The notes beneath the pieces were generated by a model that made no database searches, was not told the DNA's origin, and saw only the letters and a list, made by a program, of their open reading frames with translations. The translations under genes were made by a program, and so were the position numbers. Shown here one piece after another: positions 38,516-47,655 of a stretch of 64,000 nt of DNA (its first letter is position 1; every line of letters starts with the position of its first letter). This stretch comes from Pseudomonas sp. Q2-TVG4-2. Its GTDB lineage: Bacteria > Pseudomonadota > Gammaproteobacteria > Pseudomonadales > Pseudomonadaceae. The DNA lies in assembly GCF_013620795.1 (NCBI RefSeq), contig NZ_LGLW01000006.1, positions 1 to 64,000 on the forward strand, in the 5' to 3' direction.

Positions 38516-39595
38516 TCAGTCATCGGCACCATGGCGGCGCATGAAGCTGCGGTCGATATGGTCCTTCCAGGTGCCCAGTAATTTGCCTTCGGCCGTCAGG
38601 CTGGCCCAGCTCAGCAATGCACCGCCGCGCCCATCGGCCAGCAGAGCGAGGCTGTGCGTCTGCGGATGATAGTGGCGCAGCGGCTGGCCGATGGCTGCTC
38701 GGCCGAGGTTGGTAGCGAGCACATCCGCCTGACGCACGGCATGCACACCGTTGCGCGCGGCACCGGGAAGGCTGGCGCAGTCGCCGCTAGCGAAAACGTG
38801 TGGATGCGAGCGGCTCTGGAGGGCCGGAGTCACCTCGATGAATCCGCGAGAATCCAGGCGCAAGCCGGACTCACGCAGCCATTCCAGTGGGTTGGGCCCG
38901 GTCGCGACCACAAGACGTCGGCCCCGCCAGCGTATCTGGCCGTCGCCGATCAGAGTATTACTATGCACCGCCTGGATCGGGGTCTGCTCATGGACCTGCA
39001 CCCCGGCACGCTGTAGATGCCCTAACGCGATGCGGCGAAGGCGCGGCCGATGACCGGTAAGGAGATCGTCAGCCGAGAAAAGATGGATTTCCGGCACGTG
39101 TCCAGCCATGGCCAGCGCCAGCTCAACACCTGCCGCGCCGCCACCGAGGATGGCTACCGGTTCGGGTATTTCCTGCCATTGTTGCCAGCGCCGGATGAAG
39201 TCGGCGAATGGCTTCACCGAAAGCAGCTCCATGCCATCGCCAGACTGTTCAGGCAGCCAGGGCAGGGAACCCAGGTTGAGCGACAGCCAGGTGCTGCGTA
39301 ATGTCTCACCGGTCGCCAGGAGCAGTTCGGGTGTGTCGGGGAGCAACGCCACCATGGTGCCTTGGATAAACTCCACCCCGGCCGCTGCGCAGAGCTTGGG
39401 TAGTCCGACGCGGCACTGGCGTGTCTGGTAGTGCTCGGCGATCAGACCCGGCATCATCCCTGAGTACCAGGCGTGAGGTTCGGCTGATACCAGACCGATG
39501 CGGCCCATGGGGCGTTCACGGCTGGCCCATAGACGCAGCACGCCGAGGTGGCTGTGACCAGCGCCGGCAAGCAGTAGATCGAAATCAGTGTTCAT
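38516..39595 (-). CDS. FAD-dependent pyridine nucleotide-disulfide oxidoreductase
   Basis: A 359-residue flavoprotein resembling NDH-2-like NAD(P)H oxidoreductases. FDLLLAGAGHSHLGVLR is the FAD-binding Rossmann motif (GxGxxH variant in place of GxGxxG); VAILGGGAAGVELALAM is the NAD(P)H-binding motif; VFASGDCASL is the C-terminal FAD motif. The GAGHSHL form is known from the oxidoreductase part fused to selenophosphate synthetase in some organisms. No disulfide CxxxxC redox centre is seen. It converges with the UDG-like gene. Electron acceptor unknown. Confidence 0.83.
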   Translation of the reverse strand: MNTDFDLLLAGAGHSHLGVLRLWASRERPMGRIGLVSAEPHAWYSGMMPGLIAEHYQTRQCRVGLPKLCAAAGVEFIQGTMVALLPDTPELLLATGETLRSTWLSLNLGSLPWLPEQSGDGMELLSVKPFADFIRRWQQWQEIPEPVAILGGGAAGVELALAMAGHVPEIHLFSADDLLTGHRPRLRRIALGHLQRAGVQVHEQTPIQAVHSNTLIGDGQIRWRGRRLVVATGPNPLEWLRESGLRLDSRGFIEVTPALQSRSHPHVFASGDCASLPGAARNGVHAVRQADVLATNLGRAAIGQPLRHYHPQTHSLALLADGRGGALLSWASLTAEGKLLGTWKDHIDRSFMRRHGADD

Positions 39596-39597
39596 GA

Positions 39598-39620
39598 CGC
39601 ATCAGGGCAGGGCTGATGCG
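39598..39620. other. Hairpin just upstream of the FAD oxidoreductase
   Basis: CGCATCAG and CTGATGCG pair around a 7-base loop, only two bases before the start codon (minus strand). No good ribosome site lies elsewhere, so the structure may influence translation or be a terminator of the gene upstream. Confidence 0.35.
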
Positions 39621-39824
39621 CATGGAGAACGGGTCGGCTAAGGGTTGTCTGCTGCAGCGTGGCATCCATGGCGAGAGGTCCTCCATTGCAACCGGCCGGC
39701 GGGCTTGCATCAGTCGCAGCCCAGCGAGCGCCGAGGGCGGTGGGATGCTCGCTAGCAGTATAGTTTCTATGCGGCCCGTTGCCTGAATCTTCTTCGCTGC
39801 CCGCAGGGCATCAGCCGCTTGGTG

Positions 39825-40715
39825 CTACAGCGACGCGGTGCCGATCGAGACGCTGAGCGTGTGGCTGCTGCCGGGTGCCAGCTGGACCATGTCGTCCAGC
39901 ACGTTGGCGGTCTCGATGCAGACCATGCGCTGCCAGGCATCATCGGCAAATTGCGATAGCCGCTGCGCCTTGGCAACCCAGGGATTCCACAACACGGCCG
40001 AGCGGGAGCCACGGCTCTCCAGGGTGATGCGGCGATTAAGTCCCGGATCGCGCAGGCACAAGGTCGGCGGCAGGTCCAGGTAGATGCGGTCCGTTTCGCC
40101 GTCGAAGGCCAAGTCGTCCTGCTGCTGCCGCTGCTGCCAGTTTTCCAACGTTTCGATGTAGGGACGCCCGTCCAGGCCTTCGACCGTCACCTGATGAATA
40201 TCGCTGATGGTCAAGTAGCTGTGCAGCGCCTGGGACAGCGCGACGGGAGCGCCGCCCTGGTTGCGGCTGGTGAGCGTCAGGTGCAGCCGCTGGTCCAGAC
40301 GGATCTGCAGGCTCAGTTCGACAGCGTGCGGCCAGCCGGGAAGGTCACCGGCGTTGCAGGCGAACTCCAGCGTGGCGCTGTCGGCGTCGCTGCGTGATTC
40401 TTTCAACATCCAGTCGATGTTGCGCACCAGCCCGTGTGCCGGGGCCGGCTGGTTGCCCTGGTATGCGTCCTGTATCGGCTGTGGATTGCGCGCCAGATCG
40501 CCGAACCAGGGCCAGCACACCGGGATGCCGCCGCGCACTGCCTGGCCGTGCTCGAAGGTCGCCTCTTCGCTGAGCCAAAGGACCGGTGCCCCCTCGTCCT
40601 GGCGGTAGCTGAGCACTTGCGCACCCTGTTCGGCGACTACTACTTCGGCAGCACCGTTGCGGATGCGCCAGCAGGCAAGTTGGTCCATTTCGATGCGCTG
40701 GATGTCGACGGGCAT
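39825..40715 (-). CDS. D-hexose-6-phosphate mutarotase
   Basis: Interconverts alpha and beta anomers of hexose 6-phosphates. The 296-residue galactose-mutarotase-like protein contains WLSEEATFEHGQAVRGGIPVCWPWFG (read in overlapping parts) and PAPAHGLVRN, the YeaD-family active-site region with the catalytic His; a Glu lies near its C-terminal half. Stands alone after the FAD oxidoreductase on the same strand. Confidence 0.9.
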   Translation of the reverse strand: MPVDIQRIEMDQLACWRIRNGAAEVVVAEQGAQVLSYRQDEGAPVLWLSEEATFEHGQAVRGGIPVCWPWFGDLARNPQPIQDAYQGNQPAPAHGLVRNIDWMLKESRSDADSATLEFACNAGDLPGWPHAVELSLQIRLDQRLHLTLTSRNQGGAPVALSQALHSYLTISDIHQVTVEGLDGRPYIETLENWQQRQQQDDLAFDGETDRIYLDLPPTLCLRDPGLNRRITLESRGSRSAVLWNPWVAKAQRLSQFADDAWQRMVCIETANVLDDMVQLAPGSSHTLSVSIGTASL

Positions 40716-40876
40716 GGCAGTCTCGTTGGCAAGGGATAACGGGTTGTTCTGACCCTGCCGGCAGCGAAGGATTCCGTCGCGGTGAGGCTGCGGATCAGCG
40801 CTACGGAAACAGGTCGCGGCTGATTGGGGTGCCGAGCCGCCCCGGCCTCGAGCCGCGGGCGGATCCGGGCGAAGGA

Positions 40877-41566
40877 TCAGCGGCCCTGACAGGCATCCAC
40901 GCGCAACCAGCGCTCCAGCAGTTTGAAACCTTGCATCAGGACGAAGGCAATGATCAGGTAGATCAGGCCGGCGGTAAGGAACATCTCCTCGTGCATATAG
41001 GTGCGCGCCGCGATCTTGCGCGCCATGCCGGTCAGCTCGAGCAGGGTGATCGTACTGGCCAAGGCGCTTGCCTTGAGCATCAGGATCACTTCATTGCTAT
41101 AGGCGGGCAGACCGATGCGCGTGGCGCGCGGGAGGATAATGTGCCGCAGTGCCTGATAGCGGGACATGCCCAAGGCTCGGGCGGCCTCGACTTCTCCTGC
41201 CGGCACGTTCTGGATTGCGCCACGCAGGATCTCGGCAATATAGGCAGCGGTATGCAGGGTCATGGTGATGACCGCGCACCAGTAAGGATCGCGCAGAAAT
41301 GGCCAGAGCCAGCTTTGGCGAACCACCTCGAACTGCGCCATGCCGTAGTAGACCAGGAACAGCTGGACCAGCAACGGCGTGCCGCGGAAGAAGAAGATGT
41401 AGCCGTAAGGCAGGGCGCGCACTGCGAGTATGCGCGAGGATCGGGCGATGCCCAGCGGCAGGGCGAGAATCAGCCCGGCGACAACCGAAACGCCAACCAA
41501 CTGCAGGGTGAGCCAGGCGCCCTCGAGGAAGCTTGGCAGCCACTTGATGAACAATTCCCAGCTCAT
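40877..41566 (-). CDS. Polar amino acid ABC transporter permease (HisM-type)
   Basis: Inner-membrane subunit of a polar amino acid importer. 229 residues with five or six membrane helices; the EAA loop reads AARALGMSRYQALRHIILPRA, which contacts the ATPase. Its start overlaps the stop of the upstream permease (ATGA). Last gene of a four-gene operon (ATPase, binding protein, two permeases). Confidence 0.94.
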   Translation of the reverse strand: MSWELFIKWLPSFLEGAWLTLQLVGVSVVAGLILALPLGIARSSRILAVRALPYGYIFFFRGTPLLVQLFLVYYGMAQFEVVRQSWLWPFLRDPYWCAVITMTLHTAAYIAEILRGAIQNVPAGEVEAARALGMSRYQALRHIILPRATRIGLPAYSNEVILMLKASALASTITLLELTGMARKIAARTYMHEEMFLTAGLIYLIIAFVLMQGFKLLERWLRVDACQGR

Positions 41567-42258
41567 GCGGCGCTCCTGACGAAGCCGCGACCGGCACGTT
41601 TCTCAAGAAAATACATGCCCGTCATGGCGACGACGGTCAGGCCCAGATAAATGAGTGCGGCGACGACGAAGAAGGTGAACGGTTCCTTGCTGGCGGTTAC
41701 GGCGATTTGCGAGCTGCGCATGATTTCTTCCAGGCCGATGACCGAAACCAGAGCGGTGTCCTTCATAAGGATCATGAACAGATTACCCAAGCCAGGCAGG
41801 GCCAGGCGCCACATCTGGGGCAGGATCAGACGCAGGAAGATCCGTCGCTTGCCGAGGCCGAGCGCCAGTCCGGCTTCGCGATGCCCTTTCGGAATCGCCA
41901 GCAATGCGCCACGGAAGACTTCCGTGGCATAGGCTCCGAAGCACAGGCCGAGGGCGATAGTGCCAGCGGCGAACGGGCTCAGGGCGAGATTTTCAATGCC
42001 GAACACGTTGCCGATGCCGCGCACCAGGCTGATCGTGCCGAAATAGATCAGCAGCACCCAGAGCAGCTCGGGCACGCCGCGCACGATGGTTGAATAGGTG
42101 CCGCCCAGCCAGCGCAGTGCAGCGAACGGAGAGGTTTTGGCCAGTGCGCCAAGCAGCCCGAGCACCAGGCCCAGGGCCAGTGCCGCGAGGGCTAGCTGAA
42201 TGGTCATCCAGGTTCCGGCGATCAGCGCCGGACCGAATCCATGAAGGTCGGGAATCAT
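41563..42258 (-). CDS. Polar amino acid ABC transporter permease (HisQ-type)
   Basis: Second inner-membrane permease of the same importer, 231 residues. The EAA loop is REAGLALGLGKRRIFLRLILPQ and VRGVPELLWVLLIYFG is the typical helix before it. A hairpin at 42275-42307 separates it from the binding-protein gene, a common way to give more binding protein than permease. Confidence 0.94.
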   Translation of the reverse strand: MIPDLHGFGPALIAGTWMTIQLALAALALGLVLGLLGALAKTSPFAALRWLGGTYSTIVRGVPELLWVLLIYFGTISLVRGIGNVFGIENLALSPFAAGTIALGLCFGAYATEVFRGALLAIPKGHREAGLALGLGKRRIFLRLILPQMWRLALPGLGNLFMILMKDTALVSVIGLEEIMRSSQIAVTASKEPFTFFVVAALIYLGLTVVAMTGMYFLEKRAGRGFVRSAA

Positions 42259-42274
42259 ATGGGCTCAAACACCA

Positions 42275-42307
42275 AAGCCCGACCTACCAGTGCTGGTGGC
42301 CGGGCTT
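42275..42307 (-). terminator. Intercistronic hairpin between binding protein and permease
   Basis: AAGCCCG pairs with CGGGCTT, with a further CCAG/CTGG stem inside. It lies in the 62-base gap inside the operon and has no T-run, so it more likely protects the upstream mRNA and lowers readthrough than stops it. Confidence 0.55.
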
Positions 42308-42320
42308 CGGTTCAGACGGA

Positions 42321-43076
42321 TCAGTAGATGTTGAAGGGGAAGTACTTGGCGTTGATCTTCTCGTAAGTACCGTCAGCGATGATCTCGGCCAGGGCCTTGT
42401 TCAGCTTCTCACGCAGCTCGTCGTTGCCCTTGCGCACGGCGATGGCGATCTTGTCGTCATCGAACACCGGCTCGCCTTTGAATTCGAAGTCCTTGCCGGC
42501 ATCGCTCTTGAGCCATTCCCATTGCACGAAGGAGTCAGCGAGGATGCCATCGACGCGGCCAGAGGCGAGATCGAGATAGGCATTTTCCTGCGTGTCGTAG
42601 AGCTTGATGTCAACCACGCCGTCCAGGTTGTCTTCCAGCCAGGTGCCGGCGATGGTCGCGCGCTGGGCGCCGATTACCTTGCCGTCCAGATAGTCCTTGT
42701 TGGCCTTGAAGTCGACCGACTTGGGCGCCACGAACTGCAGCTTGTTGGTGTAATAGTGGTCGGTGAAATCGACGGCGTTCTCACGCTCCTCGGTGACCGA
42801 CATCGAGGCGGCAAGGAAATCGAACTTGCCAGCGTTGAGCGCAGGGATGATGCCGTCCCAGTCGGAAGTGACCACTTCGCATTCGACTTCCATCTTCGCG
42901 CAGAGCGCGTGGGCGATATCCAGGTCGAAGCCGACCACCTGACCGCTGGAGTCGATCAGGTTGAAAGGAGGGTAGGCGCCTTCAGTGCCGATGCGCAGCT
43001 TGTCGGCCGCAAAGGCGTTGGCGCCGAGCATCAGGGTGGCGGCGGCGGTCAGCAGAATCTTCTTATAGCTTTTCAT
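42321..43076 (-). CDS. Polar amino acid ABC transporter substrate-binding protein (ArgT/HisJ-like)
   Basis: Periplasmic receptor of the importer, 251 residues. MKSYKKILLTAAATLMLGANAFA is a signal peptide; the mature protein begins DKLRIGTEGAYPPFNLIDSSG, characteristic of lysine/arginine/ornithine/histidine binding proteins. The acidic binding-site residues would fit a basic amino acid. I start at MKSYKK, five codons inside the longest frame. Confidence 0.93.
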   Translation of the reverse strand: MKSYKKILLTAAATLMLGANAFAADKLRIGTEGAYPPFNLIDSSGQVVGFDLDIAHALCAKMEVECEVVTSDWDGIIPALNAGKFDFLAASMSVTEERENAVDFTDHYYTNKLQFVAPKSVDFKANKDYLDGKVIGAQRATIAGTWLEDNLDGVVDIKLYDTQENAYLDLASGRVDGILADSFVQWEWLKSDAGKDFEFKGEPVFDDDKIAIAVRKGNDELREKLNKALAEIIADGTYEKINAKYFPFNIY

Positions 43077-43090
43077 GTGGTGTTGCTCCA

Positions 43091-43864
43091 TTAGCGATGG
43101 CTGGACATGAACTGTTTACAGCGTGCCGATTGTGGATTGTCGAACACCTGCTCGGGCGTTCCTTGCTCTTCGATCAGGCCCTGATGGAGAAAAACCACCT
43201 CACTGGAGACCTGTTTGGCGAAGTTCATTTCATGAGTGACGAGCAGCATGGTGCGGCCCTCATCGGCCAGCGACCGAATCACTGCAAGCACTTCTTGTAC
43301 CATCTCCGGGTCGAGCGCCGAGGTCGGCTCATCGAACAGGATCACCTTCGGTTGCATCGCCAGGGTGCGCGCGATGGCCGCGCGTTGCTGCTGGCCGCCG
43401 GATAGCTGGTTGGGATAGACGTGGCGCTTGTCAGCGATGCCCACCTTGGCCAGCAGGGCTTCGGCGCTTTCGGTGGCTTCGGCTTTGCTCAGGCCGAGCA
43501 CGCGTCGCGGCGCCTCGATGATGTTATCCAGGACGCTCATGTGCGGCCAGAGATTGAAATTCTGGAACACGAAGCCGAGCTTGCTGCGCATCACGTTGAT
43601 CTGCTTGGCGTCGGCTGCCACCAAGTCGCCGTCTTTGGCACGCTTGAGGCGTAACTGTTCGCCGGCGACGAGTATTTCGCCCTCGTTGGGGTTTTCCAGC
43701 AGATTGATGCAGCGCAGGAATGTGGACTTTCCGGAGCCGGACGAGCCGAGGATGGAAATCACATCGCCGTCGCGCGCTGTCAGCGAGATGCCTTTGAGTA
43801 CTTCCAGATCGCCGTAGCGCTTGTGCAGGTTGCGGATTTCCAGTGCTGGGATGGCCTCAGCCAT
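43091..43864 (-). CDS. Polar amino acid ABC transporter ATP-binding protein (HisP-type)
   Basis: Cytoplasmic ATPase of the importer, 257 residues. Walker A GSSGSGKS, signature LSGGQQQR, Walker [13 protein letters not shown] and the His switch VTHEM are all present. First gene of the operon; the binding-protein gene starts 15 bases after its stop. The upstream region carries a perfect palindrome and a direct repeat. Confidence 0.96.
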   Translation of the reverse strand: MAEAIPALEIRNLHKRYGDLEVLKGISLTARDGDVISILGSSGSGKSTFLRCINLLENPNEGEILVAGEQLRLKRAKDGDLVAADAKQINVMRSKLGFVFQNFNLWPHMSVLDNIIEAPRRVLGLSKAEATESAEALLAKVGIADKRHVYPNQLSGGQQQRAAIARTLAMQPKVILFDEPTSALDPEMVQEVLAVIRSLADEGRTMLLVTHEMNFAKQVSSEVVFLHQGLIEEQGTPEQVFDNPQSARCKQFMSSHR

Positions 43865-43894
43865 TGAGCTTCCTCTTCTCGGACCAGGCGTTGC

Positions 43895-44041
43895 GTGGTC
43901 CCTTTACTATGTAAATTGCGCTCCGGCCGACAGCTCGCCCTCCTGGCGAGGCGCAAACCTAGCATGGGCGGAAGCATGCGCCAAGCGCGGCGCCGCGCCA
44001 AGGTTTGTGACCGGCCGGTCACTTTGGTGTGGTCCCTTTAC
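43895..44041. promoter_or_regulatory. Operator-like region upstream of the amino acid importer
   Basis: GTGGTCCCTTTAC occurs at 43895-43907 and again at 44029-44041, in direct orientation. Between them GTGACCGGCCGGTCAC (44007-44022) is a perfect 16-base palindrome of the kind often bound by TetR-family repressors. No TetR gene is near. Confidence 0.6.
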
Positions 44042-44135
44042 ATCACCCTCTATGTATAGATGAATTTGCGGGTTATGGGGCGTGAACGGCGAGCGAATGC
44101 CAGCCGACGTTTGGGGCTCAGAGCGCGTAATGTGT

Positions 44136-46193
44136 TTATGGATGATCAGGCTTGGGCAGATCCGTATCGCCGCCAAGCATTTCGTCATGCTCCTGCATCT
44201 TCCATGGCAGGCTGCCGGGAGAGATGTGCAGGAAATGCAGGTATTTCTCGAACTGGTCGAGAATGTCGCTGATGATGTCCTGCTGACCATAGCCATAGAT
44301 GTCGTAATGCTGCCCCCCGCGGCGCAGGAAGACCTCCGCGCGGTAGTACTGTTCATCGGCATCTGGCCCCTCGGAAAGCGCGAAGGCGGGCATGGCATAG
44401 CCGACCATGCGGATCTCATAGATGAAATCAACCTGATCTTCCTTGATGACCTCCAGATAAACACGGGAGTTGGCCTCATCGGTATGCACTTGGGCGTCCC
44501 ACTCCTGGCCGCTGAGCTCGCGTTGCACGCGGCGCATCGCCTTGAGCACGGTACTGCTCATGAACTCCTCGACGTGGTCGCGGTTCGGGAAGCTGACCAT
44601 GCCGGCCAGGCGCTTCTTCCACAGGCCCGGACCCGCGTTGCTGGCCAGACGCGTGCTCTGCATATGGTTCTGCAGGCTGGTTTCGTGGTGCCCTTCGATC
44701 ACCAGCGCGCGCCACATGCCCAGCGCGGCGATCATCATGATGATGGCGAAGGGTAATGCGCTGGCGATGGTCATGGTCTGCAGCGCGCTGAGGCCGCCGG
44801 CGAGCAGCAAGGTGGCGGCGACCAGTCCTTCGATGGTGGCCCAGAATACGCGCTGCCAGACCGGTGTTTGAGCCGCTCCGCCGGCGGCCAATGAATCGAT
44901 CACCAGGGAACCGGAGTCCGAGGAGGTGACAAAGAACGTAATGATCAGCACCACCGCCAGGAACGATGCGATGGACGTCATCGGTAATAGCTCGAACAGT
45001 TTGAACAACGCGATGGCGTTATTCGCCTGCACGTCGGAAATCAGCGAGGTGTAACCCTCGATCATGATCAGGTGCAACGCGGTGTCGCCGAATATCGAGA
45101 ACCAGAGAAAGGTGAAAATCGTCGGCACGAACATCACGCCGAAGACGAATTGCCTGATCGTCCGGCCGCGGCTGATCTTGGCAATGAACAGGCCAACGAA
45201 GGGTGACCAGGCGATTGTCCAACCGAAGATGAACAGCGTCCAGTTGCCGATCCAGTCGCTGCGAGAATAGGCCTGCAGGTTGAAGGTGCGCTCGATGATG
45301 TTGTTCAGGTAGCTGCCGGTATTCTGCAGGAAGGTCTCAAGAATGAAGATGGTCGGGCCTACGGTAAATACGAAGAGCATCAGGCCGATCGCCAGAACCA
45401 TGTTCAGCAGCGACAGGTTCTTCACACCTTTGTCGAGACCGGCCACTACGGAGCAGATCGCCATCGCGGTGATGATGGCGATGGCAATGATCTGCACGCT
45501 GATGCTCACCGGAATTTCCGGCCACAGGTAGTTGATCCCGGCATTGATCTGGGTGACCGACAGGCCCAGTGTGGTGGCGATGCCGAACAGTGTGCCCAGA
45601 ATGGCAAAAACATCGACCACGTGGCCGATCGGCCCATGGATTCGCTCGCCGATGAGCGGATAGAGCGCCGAACGCATGGACAACGGCAAGCCATGACGGA
45701 ACGAGAAATAGGCCAGTACCAGGCCGGTCAGGCCGTAGATCGCCCAGATATGGAAACCCCAATGGAAGAACGCGATCTGCATGGCTTGCTTGGCCGAATC
45801 GACCGTTTCCGCGGCACCGGCTGGCGGTGATGCGTAATGCAGCACCGGCTCGGCCACGCCGAAGAACAGCAGTGCGATGCCGTAGCCGGCCGAGAACAGC
45901 ATGGCGAACCAGGCGGGGAAGCTGTATTGCGGTTCCGCATGATCAGGCCCCAGTTTGATATTTCCCCAGGGCGTCATGGCGATGCCGACGATGAACACCA
46001 GAAAGAAGGCCACCGACAGCATGTAGAACCAGCCGAAGTTGGTGGTGATGAAGGCGAGCGTCGAGCTGAACACCTCGCCGGCCAGATCCGGATTGCTGAT
46101 GGTCCCGATCACCAGCAGCAGCGTGACGACCACTGCCGGAATAAACACCGGGAAAAGGATGATGGCCTTGGGTAGCTTCTTGTCTGCTTCCAT
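44136..46193 (-). CDS. Choline/betaine transporter BetT (BCCT family)
   Basis: Imports choline for glycine-betaine synthesis at the inner membrane. The 685-residue protein has twelve predicted helices and the BCCT motif GWTIAWSPFVGLFIAKISRGRT (read in overlapping parts). The long cytoplasmic C-terminal domain (about 170 residues) is the osmosensory part of high-capacity BetT proteins. I start at MEADKKLPKAI; the frame is open 35 codons upstream without a plausible protein. No bet oxidase genes are adjacent. Confidence 0.95.
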   Translation of the reverse strand: MEADKKLPKAIILFPVFIPAVVVTLLLVIGTISNPDLAGEVFSSTLAFITTNFGWFYMLSVAFFLVFIVGIAMTPWGNIKLGPDHAEPQYSFPAWFAMLFSAGYGIALLFFGVAEPVLHYASPPAGAAETVDSAKQAMQIAFFHWGFHIWAIYGLTGLVLAYFSFRHGLPLSMRSALYPLIGERIHGPIGHVVDVFAILGTLFGIATTLGLSVTQINAGINYLWPEIPVSISVQIIAIAIITAMAICSVVAGLDKGVKNLSLLNMVLAIGLMLFVFTVGPTIFILETFLQNTGSYLNNIIERTFNLQAYSRSDWIGNWTLFIFGWTIAWSPFVGLFIAKISRGRTIRQFVFGVMFVPTIFTFLWFSIFGDTALHLIMIEGYTSLISDVQANNAIALFKLFELLPMTSIASFLAVVLIITFFVTSSDSGSLVIDSLAAGGAAQTPVWQRVFWATIEGLVAATLLLAGGLSALQTMTIASALPFAIIMMIAALGMWRALVIEGHHETSLQNHMQSTRLASNAGPGLWKKRLAGMVSFPNRDHVEEFMSSTVLKAMRRVQRELSGQEWDAQVHTDEANSRVYLEVIKEDQVDFIYEIRMVGYAMPAFALSEGPDADEQYYRAEVFLRRGGQHYDIYGYGQQDIISDILDQFEKYLHFLHISPGSLPWKMQEHDEMLGGDTDLPKPDHP

Positions 46194-46408
46194 ATGTCGT
46201 TCGGATCTCTGGTTGCTAGAGGGGGCGGAAACGCGCATTGGCTCCGAAGCGAAACTGTTAACTGAAGGGTAGACGGTGATTTCGCGACAATTGCTCACCC
46301 GATAAACGGGGCGACCGGCAATTGGACGATTGCTGCGTTGAGGCAGAACGGCCGGGTATGGTCTGTTGAGACGAGGTTATAGGTGGTTTTGCGCACAACC
46401 GGAGTGAA

Positions 46409-47188
46409 TCAATACGCCGCTTCCAACTGATGGCGACGCAGAATGCCAGACACGGTGCCGTCGGCTATGAGCGCATCCAGTGCTCGCTCGAAAGCCTGGA
46501 ACTGCGCTTCGCTGAACCGCTTGCGCGACAGGCCAATACCGTATGAGACCCTCGCAAGCTCTCCTGCCTCATATAGCCCATCGAGCTGCTCCTCCCTGAT
46601 CAAATGCCAGGCCACATCCTGGTTGAGCACGGCCAGGCCGTGCTCGCCGAAGCGCCCTGAGTACAGCATCTGCAACAGACGGCGATTACTCGCGGTCAGG
46701 TGAATCTGCACATCGGAGACCGGCTCGATGCGTTGGGAGAGCACGTACGAGGTACCGGACGGGCCGTAGACACCGATCACGCGGCCGGCCAGGTCGCCCG
46801 GTTGGCTGTATACGAAGGCGCTGCCATCGCGGGCGAACACGCTGTAGCGCGACGTGACGAGCATGCGGGTGATATGAAACGCGCGTTCGCGTTGCGGTGA
46901 GCGAACCACTGTGAAGATGCCGTCGGCTTCGCCCTGTTCGGCCTGCCGCAGCGCCCGCCGCCATGGATGAACCTTGATCGAACAGTCCTGGCGCAGGCGA
47001 CTGCACACTGCTTGGACGATTTCCACCAGCGGACCCTTGGCCTGATGTGCTCCCGCATCGGTATGGCTGAAGGGTTCGGCTCGGTAGGTAAACGGCGGAA
47101 AATCTTCGGTGACGAACGTCCACTCCGCCGCGCTCGTCGGGACGGCGAGAGTCAGCCAGATTAGTAGAATCGAGGGGAACGTGTGCAC
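46409..47188 (-). CDS. Periplasmic binding protein, SBP family 3-like
   Basis: A 259-residue exported solute-binding protein from the GTG at 47188, with CAGGAG 10-12 bases upstream and a signal peptide (MHTFPSILLIWLTLAVPTSAA). The mature part begins EWTFVTEDFPPFTYRAEP and includes ADGIFTVVRSPQRE, as in amino-acid-type binding proteins. No transporter subunits are adjacent. The frame is open far upstream, but nothing there resembles this family. Ligand unknown. Confidence 0.82.
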   Translation of the reverse strand: MHTFPSILLIWLTLAVPTSAAEWTFVTEDFPPFTYRAEPFSHTDAGAHQAKGPLVEIVQAVCSRLRQDCSIKVHPWRRALRQAEQGEADGIFTVVRSPQRERAFHITRMLVTSRYSVFARDGSAFVYSQPGDLAGRVIGVYGPSGTSYVLSQRIEPVSDVQIHLTASNRRLLQMLYSGRFGEHGLAVLNQDVAWHLIREEQLDGLYEAGELARVSYGIGLSRKRFSEAQFQAFERALDALIADGTVSGILRRHQLEAAY

Positions 47189-47331
47189 AGCCGTTAAAGC
47201 TCCTGGTGCTTGACTGGCCTTCCTTAGCATTGCAGCCAGCAAATGGCAGCTTATGTGTAATTCTTCCGGCTCGCCAGTCTGCCAGCCCCGACGAAATTTG
47301 GCCCACGGGAAAGCCTCGATGTTGCGCTGGC

Positions 47332-47655
47332 TCAGCGATGCGTGGCCGCGATAAAACGAGCAACGGATCGCAGCCAGCCAGGCTTCCAGCTCAAGGTGAG
47401 AGACAGGCTGAGCGCAGCGGCACTGAGGAGCGTCATCCAGAGCAGGACGCCGAATGCCCCGCCTTGAATCAGCACCAGAAGCGAGAGGGCGCTTGCCAGC
47501 AATAACGCGGCCAGCCACCTGTGTCGTTTCCGTGCGGATGGCCCGGGCGCGAGTGGGTCGACCGCCTTCAGATGCGCTGGCTGGCCGAGCGCGAGCAAGG
47601 CGAAGGCGACATAGCTCAGCGCAAAGGCCAGCAGCGATGCGGCGAACTCAGGCAC
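47332..47655 (-). CDS. DUF3325 membrane protein
   Basis: A 107-residue inner-membrane protein with three or four hydrophobic segments (LLAFALSYVAFALLALG, WLAALLLASALSLLVLIQGG, LLWMTLLSAAALSLSLTL). It starts at a GTG and overlaps the PepSY gene by 8 bases. DUF3325, PepSY and DUF3649 genes typically follow a siderophore receptor; they are thought to help reduce or move iron from the siderophore across the envelope, but the individual role is unknown. Confidence 0.85.
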   Translation of the reverse strand: MPEFAASLLAFALSYVAFALLALGQPAHLKAVDPLAPGPSARKRHRWLAALLLASALSLLVLIQGGAFGVLLWMTLLSAAALSLSLTLSWKPGWLRSVARFIAATHR

